Assembly: GCA_031772625.1 (NCBI GenBank) | Contig: CM062818.1 | Span: 1,681,376,167-1,681,440,166, forward strand | DNA from: Pinus tabuliformis | Lineage: Eukaryota; Streptophyta; Pinopsida; Pinales; Pinaceae | Direction: 5' to 3' | DNA length: 64,000 nucleotides | Shown here: positions 57,240-64,000 of the stretch, one piece after another | How positions within the stretch are numbered: position 1 is the stretch's first letter | How the letters are laid out: every line of letters begins with the position of its first letter | Made by a program: the position numbers and the translations under genes | The notes under the pieces: model-generated | Database searches by the model: none | Told to the model about the DNA's origin: nothing | The model's input: only the letters and a program-made list of their open reading frames with translations

Positions 57240-59291
57240 ATGGGAATGGATGTTATTTAGAGAAGCCTGTACCTTAGAAGTTTCCATGGCAGAACTTGTC
57301 AAGGATGAATATATGATTTCCCTTGCTTACTTTTGAAGGTCAATCTAGTCAATAGGATGAATTTACTCAGTGTCAAATGAAAACACAAAAGTTTTATAAT
57401 CTTCAACACTTTTAGGGACATGGACTTTTAGTTCTAAGAATGCTAATTGGAACTGACCTTTCTCATTGTCAAGGGAATAAATTAATTTAGTCTGAGTTAA
57501 GGAAGAATGATTCCAAAACTCTGCATATGTGGAAGTCTTTAGGCCTCATTTTCTTCTTCATTTCTAAGAACTTTGCAATTTTTTTTTTTTTTTGTTTGTT
57601 TTGTTTTTGTTTTGGAGAAGAAGGAGAATCTAATGTGGTTTCAAGAATTTGTTGTAATGAAAAAGGAGACTGTGTTGATATTACAACTGTAGTAAGCTCT
57701 TCGAAAGTTTGAGCTTCTAAGGATTCTTCTTCAAGATTTATAGTTTTTCTCCTTTTGAATACTTTAAATGTTGATTTCTGTAACTTTGACCCTGCTGGAG
57801 ATACACTTTCTCTTGGTCTCTTTAGCTCTTTCTCTGTCATTCTTGGAGTTTCCAATGTTGTTTGACTGGAAACTGGCTCTTCAATCTCCTGCAATGTATT
57901 CTCTGTCCATTCCTCCCTATTGGCATATTGCTCAAATTCAGTTTTTTCCACATGCATATACAATGCATATTTCTAAGAAATTATCATTTATGAGATTAAT
58001 CTGAATGGATCACATGACCAACTAAAACTCAACTTAAACTTCATTTGGCTCAATAAGTCATTGACTTCTTTCTCTGCAGCTCTGGTGTTGACTATGAATG
58101 GACCAACCTGCACTTTCAATTTAAACTAAGCTTTTTTTTTTCTAGAAACAAAATGAACCTCATCCATGTTCATATTTGTCTAATGTATTCAAGTGCAAAA
58201 ATACTCATGGGGAGGAACACTGGCAATTTGTATGGTTGAAGATCACAACCATAAATCCTGAGTTCAATGAAATTCTTGTATAAATACTAGTCTCCAACCT
58301 TAGTCTACACACTCAGATGCAAAATTATCTTGATCTCTATTGAAATCCTAGGGACTGCATCACTATTTAGTAAACAAGTAGCTATATACAAGAATTGATT
58401 AACAAAATCACTGAAAGAAAACTCTTCATAGGTTTTCCTCACCAAAGATGTCCAATGGATCACTGACAAAGGTTTACCTTCAACATCCAACTTTTGTAAA
58501 GGAAAGTTGAATCTTTCTAACTGATGATATAAGAACAAGTAAACCAAGACTAACTAATGCTTAAATGATCCTTCAATGCTGAACTTTAAAAATTGATCAT
58601 GAATAATATCGAAAAGAAACTGATTGTAGTTGAACATAATTGAAGGTTTTTTACCAAAAGAAAACACTAATAGAAAGCCCAAAATGACTTCATCAACCCA
58701 CTAATCACTAGGATATCCTAATAGACAAGACACTAAGGAAATAACCTACCTAGACATCTCAGGAAACATTGCAGAGGGATAAGGTGGGTTAGTTCTTGGT
58801 AATTCTGAGTTTTCTAGTAAAAATGACTCAAATATGTGAGCTCTCTGTGGGAAAGTAAGTTTATGATAGATTTCCATTAGAGCATCAGAAGAAAAAGGGT
58901 GTAAAGAGTCCTGAGGATTTAGCTGGAGGGCTTGACAAATTGACTTAGATGTTATATGGAAAAGAGTTTCATTGTTTTGAGCAATTGAAACTCTTTGGCT
59001 AGGAAGATATTAGGCTCCACACCAGGCTACGAATTTTGGAAAATGATGGGTTTGAGGGAAACAAAATTGGGGTAGTAGGGATTCCCAAAAATAAAACTCA
59101 TCACTGGCATCTTCGTACTTTTGAAATGCCCAATTTTGAAGTTCGTAGAGATCGAATTCACAATTGGTCTCTACAATCTTAAACTGGGTGTCAACTAGTG
59201 GGAGTTCGTCCAGATTAATGACAGGGGGAAACATAGGATTACCCGCAGGCACTTTCGATTTTTCTTTATATAAATCGATTAGGAAAAACAA
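57240..59291 (-). pseudogene. long unknown ORF of element E (ORF1-like position)
   Basis: About 680 codons on the minus strand, broken by a few stops and one frame change in a T run (about 58131). From the N-terminus: MFPPVINLDELPLVDTQFK, DEFYFWESLLPQFCF, HPFSSDALMEIYHKLTFP, ISLVSCLLGYPSD, MFNYNQFLFDIIHDQFLKF, LVLVYLFLYHQLERFNFPLQ and VIHWTSLVRKTYEEFSF. A basic region follows (KRPRESVSPAGS, FKVFKRRKTI, KQNKQKKKKIAKFLEMKKKM), then a C-terminal part (KVHVPKSVEDYKTFVFSFD, YSSLTSSAMETSKVQASLN). No known enzyme motif. Layout (globular, basic, helical tail) parallels the extra ORF of element D. It lies between the primer site and where gag would be, as ORF1 does in Ogre elements. No ATG is present at the very start of the coherent frame. 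Confidence 0.65.
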
Positions 59292-60910
59292 TTTTACTAA
59301 GAAAATCTAAAGAGAGTTACCCGGAGATATAGTGGCGATAGGAGGTCGTTGTTTGCTGGGATTCTGCTTGCAGTGGCATTTTGTGAATTGTAGTGATAGG
59401 AAAAATTGAAAAATAATAGATTTGAATAGGATAATCGTGTTATTAAGAGCGAATAACAATATTTTATTAGTTTGACCATTATTGGCGCATGTGATTTAAT
59501 CATAGATCATAGATGAACATTAGCGGGAGATATAAATGAGCAACGATTGTGTGCTAGATTTAGCGGGGAGGGATATCAGTAGTTAAATGTAGCAGAATAT
59601 TGGTAGGTAGTGAAAATAACGGAAGTGTGTATGGTGGGAAACATGAATGTGGGAGAGTATATTGGTGGATGAGTGATTTTTGGGGGGTAGGGTGGCAAGT
59701 AATGGTATTAAGCGGAGGGGGGCTGTAATGGTTGTGGGGCTGCCATGTAGAGAAAGTAGGATTTATGAAATCCACTTTGTGAACTCCCCCCTTCATTATC
59801 GTTCGGGGATGCGGGGGGTCCTGCTATTAATCGGGGGTCGTTGATTCAGGTGGGTTCCATCTGCACCGTTCATTGTTGCGCCTTTGTTAAATGTTGACGG
59901 GCGACGGTCAAATCCACTGATTTATTATTTAAAACATACAAAATACAATACACTATGATGGGTGACATTTCAATGTGCGCGCCTTTTATTTGGATTTTTT
60001 ATTCTTTTCCTATCGCTTTTATTTATTTCTTTTCTTTTGACTTTTTTTTTTATTCTCTTTTCTTTCATTCTTTTATTTCTTTTTCTATTTTTAATTTTTT
60101 TTGAACATAAAGGAAAAATTACAAAATATTAATAAGGTAAAAATAAGTTACAACAAAAGGGACTGAGATCTAGAGGCACTAATCTGTTGTAAATGGTGTA
60201 GACACACAACAAAAATTAGAGGTGACAAATGCTGCAAAGGATAGGTATGAAGCTCCAAAACCTAGGATTCTCAAAGGGATCCTAAGGGGGAAAAGGGAAA
60301 ACCCAAACTCTAAAGGAAGGAAAGGTAAAATAAACCTATCCAAAAGTGTTGTGAAGTAATAGATTAGACTATGAAAATCAATGCTGAAAATACTGAAACC
60401 CTAAACTCCTTACCCAACCAATCTCTTCCTAACAATGTGGATGTGTACTCTAAAGCTTAGGGGGTTTTTTCCTACCTCAAAGAGAAAACCTAAGAGAATC
60501 TAGGCCTAGGGGAGACTGAAACATAGATAAAAAACCCTTCCCTGTCTATACATAACACTCTTGGCAAATCTAAAAATTTCTTAGAAAAATTTCAAAACGC
60601 AAGTATTGACTAGGAAACATTGAAAAACACAGTTATTGGGCCAAAAAGTGCACTCTAGAATGAATATATTGGGTTGAAAAATGCGTTTGTTCCCGGGACT
60701 CTCAATCGATAGATCTCACACAAATTTTTCCAACTCCTACTCGGTTGGTACCTGTGACTTGTGAAAGGAACCATAAAAACCAGCAAAATCCAAAAATTTG
60801 ACAAAGAAAGAAACAATACTATAAATAGAAATTGATAGGCTATAAATAGATGTAGAAAACCCTGAAATTTACTGAAACTTCAGTCGCCCAAGAACTTTGT
60901 TATTACAAAA
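59292..60910 (-). other. leader of element E
   Basis: About 1.6 kb between primer site and the unknown ORF. The part nearest the ORF (59380-59960) is GC- and CG-richer; the rest is AT-rich with T/C-rich low complexity (about 60000-60100). An ATG at 59379 opens 20 codons but is out of frame with the ORF. Confidence 0.45.
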
Positions 60911-60922
60911 ATAGAGTCGCCA
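60911..60922 (-). other. primer-binding site of element E
   Basis: On the minus strand TGGCGACTCTAT, two bases after the LTR end AACA. The TGGCGACTCT type is used by Ogre and related Tat elements (a tRNA-Arg-type primer, from memory). Confidence 0.75.
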
Positions 60923-60924
60923 TT

Positions 60925-61916
60925 TGTTAGTGTGGAATTTCTTGGAAGGTGTACCAAAAATACTTCACTTAAGTCACTATGTGATACGTGACCCTAACAA
61001 CAATTTGTGGCTGCTTACGGTTCAGATTTGTGATAAAACTTGGAAAACCTGCAACAAAACAACATATACGATCCAAAACAACAAATAACAATGTATATAT
61101 CCAATGTAATAACCCAAAGGGAAAGACTTTTAAAATGAATAAATCTTTTATTGATAGCACCTAGTGAAGGAGATCTACAAAAAGGATCTGCAAACCCCCC
61201 TTTGTGGGATGGGTCCTTTGATGTCCTTGATGCTTGAGTAATCGATTCTCTCTTTCAATGTGTGAAAAACCCAAAACAATGTGGAGAACTCAAATAGGAG
61301 CGCAAGTGAAAAGTGATGATAATGGTGACGATGATAATGATCATGGTGAAGATTGAATGGAAAACCCTCCTATTTATAACAAAGTATTGAGTTAAAATCG
61401 AAAATGGAGAATAATAAAATAATATTGACCAAATCAAGATCAATCGTTAGGAATACTTTATTATATTTTTTTGGAGAGGGAAAAAGTATTCAAAATGGTA
61501 AAATATCTTTATTTAGAAATAATTAACAAATAAAATGATTTATTAATTATTTCTGGAGGATTAAGAATGGTGTGAAATTCAAATAATTATTAAATAGTGA
61601 TTTAACAATTATTCCAATAATAGAATTAAAATAATGATTTATTTAATTATTCCTAGGGGGTTTAGTCAAATGTTACAATGAATAATTATCAAACAACGAT
61701 TTAATAATTATTCCTAGAGAAAATTAAATAAATAAGAATTTATTCAATTATTCTCATGGTTTTTTTAGTTTTAATGAGAATATAATTTAATAAAAATGGT
61801 TTACTAAATTATTTCCCATGGTGAAAGTGATTTTACCATGGTAAAATTAATCCTACATGTTTTATTTTGATCCACCTAGTTAAAAATGGCTAAGTGATCA
61901 TTTTTTGATGATAACA
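60925..61916 (-). repeat. 5' LTR of element E (992 bp)
   Basis: On the minus strand it starts TGTTATCATCAAAAAATGAT and ends CCACACTAACA, with TG...CA ends and the primer site just inside. A TATA box (TATAAATA, 61371-61378) lies about 540 bp from its start. It contains an AT-rich internal array on the theme AATAATTATTAAATAATGATTTA (about 61500-61800). It interrupts an older gag at 61917. No second copy was found in the window. Confidence 0.8.
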
Positions 61917-62290
61917 TCCACTCATGGGGACACTCTGATGCTCATCACATTCATCCATTAAACATGGATGAATATCAAGAATGCTATCATCATCTCCATA
62001 TGATTGTTCGTGCTCCGCTTCACTTTTTGCAGTCTCACTTGCTTCTCTGTCCGTTTTAACTTTACATCTATGAGCTGGTGTCCATGCTCCTTGACATGTG
62101 AAATAAATTTGTCCTCTTCTCATTTAATTTTTCTCTTCCTTGGAAGTTCAGGGGGCTTCTTTTGATTGTACACTTCATATTTTCCAGATCTGAACCCTCC
62201 AAAAAATCTCCTCATCAAATTTCTTCTAGCGAGAGGATTAACAATAATGGCTATGAGCTGCCATAGTGATTCATCCAACCTTTGTTGGCC
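61917..62290 (-). pseudogene. Ty3-like gag zinc-knuckle fragment interrupted by element E
   Basis: Minus strand. It keeps RRNLMRRFFGGFRSGKYEVY-like basic sequence, then GQIYFTCQGAWTPAHRCK, which has the C...C-x2-G-x2-P-x-H-x-C arrangement of Ty3 gag knuckles. An acidic linker ends QSVPMSG at the LTR of E. The frame shifts near 62125. No link to the other elements in the window is clear. Confidence 0.6.
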
Positions 62291-62559
62291 TTTGGCCAAG
62301 TCACTCTAGATCCTTGATATATCATTCATGAGCGAAATTTTCAAATTCCAACTTTACTAATATTCAACATGCCATTCAAATTTTTTGTTTCAAATTTCTT
62401 GAGCAAATCTCCAGAAGTAATTTTGCTGAAATAAATTCCAGCGATAAATACCCAATTTTTCAATAAAAAAATGCCACAACAGAAAGCCCAAAAAATAATA
62501 CTCATGAAGAATATTGTTTTTTTGACTTGGCAAATTAAATAGACTACTCCACCAATAAA
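62291..62559. other. unassigned AT-rich sequence
   Basis: No coding or repeat structure recognised. Below 300 bp, listed for completeness. Confidence 0.4.
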
Positions 62560-62875
62560 TGTAGCCCAACAAAATAATTAAACCCAACAAGAAAAATTCG
62601 GCTCAGCAAGAGAAATTTGGCATGACAAGATAAATTTGGCCTTGCAAGAGAAATTTGGAACGACAAGATAAATTCAACCCAACAGAATAATTTCAGCCCA
62701 TAAGAGAAATTCGACACATCAACATAATTTTGGGCCAACAACAAAAATTCAACACAATAAGATAAATTCGGCCTAACAAAATAATTATGACCCAACAAAA
62801 TAATTCCAGCCCTGTAAGACAAATTCAACACAACAAGATAAATTCAGCCCAACAAAATAATTTTGACCCAACTTA
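62560..62875 (+). repeat. minisatellite of about 20-bp units (AACAAGATAAATTCRGCCC)
   Basis: About 16 degenerate units in a row. Each has a form of CAACAARATAAATTC followed by GGCCC, AGCCC, AACAC or GACCC. Units alternate between two subtypes in places, pointing to a higher-order unit of about 40 bp. The array stops exactly before the Copia LTR start. Confidence 0.85.
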
Positions 62876-62876
62876 A

Positions 62877-63651
62877 TGTTGAAAATGTAGCAAGAAATTC
62901 CTAATTTAATTATTCCTTGATTAAATTCAAGTTGGAGACACTTGAGTTTAATTCTACATGAATTATTGCTAATTTGTAGCAATATATTTCAATTATTTTG
63001 AGTTATTGTCAGTGTAACTAGTTCTCAGTGTTAATAGAACTAGTGGAGATTTAGTCAAGGGTGTGTAACTTTTTTCACACTGAGTAATCATCCAGTTAGC
63101 TGATCAATCAGCCTAAATTAACTGATGCATGCAGATAATTTGAGTTACCCAATTGGGACTGGAGTTTACTGGCAGTGTATTATCAATTTTAAACTAGTCA
63201 AAGTTGTACAAGTCATGCATGCAGTCAGAGAAGGACCAATAGGAATTGCGCAATCCAAATTTGTGAATTTCCTAATTAATAGGGGCCTAATTCCCCAGGG
63301 AAAAATGTAAGGAAATAGGGGCTTGGAGGCTCAAAATTTTGGCTAAGTATTAGACAAGGTCAGCCAGTCAAGCAAAGGATAGAAGACACAGGTGGAGGTT
63401 GAGCTCAAGCTTGAGCAGAGCATATTGTATTCATCCAGTTTCTTTGATTAGTGCAATATAGATAGTAAGGAGTTTTCAACAGTTTATTTCCCCTAGATAA
63501 CTCTTTGTGTATGTGTGTTGAATCTTGATGCATGTTAATGATTTGTTTTCTCGATCGTGATTTTATTTCCGCAGATAAGTAGAGTAGCTTCAAGTCTTAT
63601 GATCTAGTAAATTTCATGAACAATTTTAAATCTACACATTAAATTTCTACA
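62877..63651 (+). repeat. Copia 5' LTR (775 bp)
   Basis: Starts TGTTGAAAATGTAGCAAGAA and ends AAATTTCTACA, followed immediately by a perfect primer site. The left end is placed by the TG and by the end of the minisatellite; the right end by the primer site. Confidence 0.75.
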
Positions 63652-63663
63652 TGGTATCAGAGC
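63652..63663 (+). other. primer-binding site of Copia element F
   Basis: TGGTATCAGAGC, perfect initiator-tRNA-Met site, touching the LTR end. Confidence 0.92.
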
Positions 63664-63687
63664 AAGAATCACAGTATATAAGAGAAT

Positions 63688-64000
63688 TTGAAGTTGTATT
63701 TGCAGGATCAATTCTTCAGAGCTAGCATGATGGATTTTTATGGACTGAGACTCGAGTATGTCATTGAGGTAGGTAGTGTTGGTAACAAGGATGTAGTCAT
63801 CCAAACAAGAATAAAACTAGTTGACACTTCAAATCAAGCACACATTTCTATTTTTCCCATGGATGAACCCAAAAAAAATTCTAAAGTAAGCAAATATGAA
63901 CATTGGAGAACTATTATGAAGGAGGAATTGGACACAATAGAAAAGACCAAGACCTAGGAATTGACTCAAAGACCATAAAAAAAATATCATAGGTATAAAT
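63688..64000 (+). pseudogene. Copia internal fragment with RT start joined near the PBS
   Basis: An ORF of 89 codons starts 25 bases after the primer site. The first half is gag/leader-like and unassigned (MMDFYGLRLEYVIEV). The second half, from PMDEPKKNSKVSKYEHWR to EELDTIEKTKT, then ELTQRP after a TAG, matches the opening of Copia reverse transcriptase. Normally some 2-3 kb of gag, protease and integrase separate the two. The element continues past the window edge. Confidence 0.72.

Noticed and set aside
59297..59379. Short intron linking the ATG at 59379 to the long ORF of element E
   Set aside because: A donor-like GGGTAACTC is present, but the nearest acceptor would leave an intron of only about 24 bases.
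61480..61860. Centromeric or CRISPR-like array
   Set aside because: The AT-rich repeats in the LTR of E are irregular in spacing and sequence and lie within LTR boundaries.
62390..62982. Minus-strand ORFs with repeated Leu-Ser-Cys and Asn-Tyr-Phe-Val units
   Set aside because: They are read-through of the 20-bp minisatellite, not a repeat protein.

Overview
The window looks like intergenic heterochromatin from a seed plant with a very large genome. The size and age of the nested LTR retrotransposons, the lack of any recognisable host gene and the AT-rich background suggest a gymnosperm, but this is inference. No rRNA, functional tRNA gene, CRISPR array or bacterial feature was seen. Nearly everything that can be assigned is Ty3/gypsy, with two Copia fragments, several solo or partial LTRs and a GC-rich fold-back region with a tRNA-like segment.

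Layout. 1-5093 (minus): Ty3 chromovirus A, cut by the window edge, with its gag-pol still in one reading frame broken by four stop codons. 5142 to about 27005 (plus): a very large Tat-like Ty3 element B (about 14 kb of its own sequence) with gag, PR, RT, a degenerate RNase H, IN and then a second, archaeal-type RNase H. On the opposite strand B carries an accessory gene with intron-like breaks. That gene is split in two by chromovirus-like element C (16193-23676, plus, two LTRs). 27574-42413 (plus): an Athila/Tat-like element D with LTRs of about 1.5 kb and a sense accessory ORF between pol and the 3' LTR. D is interrupted by a 433-bp solo LTR in its gag leader, a 1587-bp solo-LTR-like insertion inside RT and a 1086-bp insertion in the 3' LTR. 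45424-51464 (minus): A2, a second and more decayed copy of the A family with an intact 5-bp target duplication (TTGAA). 51995-52585: GC-rich fold-back region with a tRNA-like head. 53779-54318 and 44351-44892: a 540-bp repeat pair on either side of A2. 55930-57205 (minus): Copia gag-protease relic. 57240-61916 (minus): left-pointing element E with an LTR, a TGGCGACTCT primer-binding site, a 1.5-kb leader and a long unknown ORF that sits where Ogre-type elements have ORF1. E's LTR interrupts an older gag zinc knuckle. 62560-62875: about 20-bp minisatellite. 62877-64000 (plus): Copia LTR, PBS and a fragment in which RT coding lies almost directly after the PBS.

How the parts fit. Each full element has the usual retrotransposon order (LTR, PBS, gag, PR, RT, RNase H, IN, LTR). 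Target duplications and unbroken flanking reading frames show the nesting order: C is younger than B, and the three insertions in D are younger than D. The most unusual content is three accessory ORFs in three related Ty3 elements, each in a different place: antisense downstream of pol in B, sense downstream of pol in D, and sense upstream of gag in E. B also has its archaeal-type RNase H downstream of integrase rather than between RNase H and integrase.
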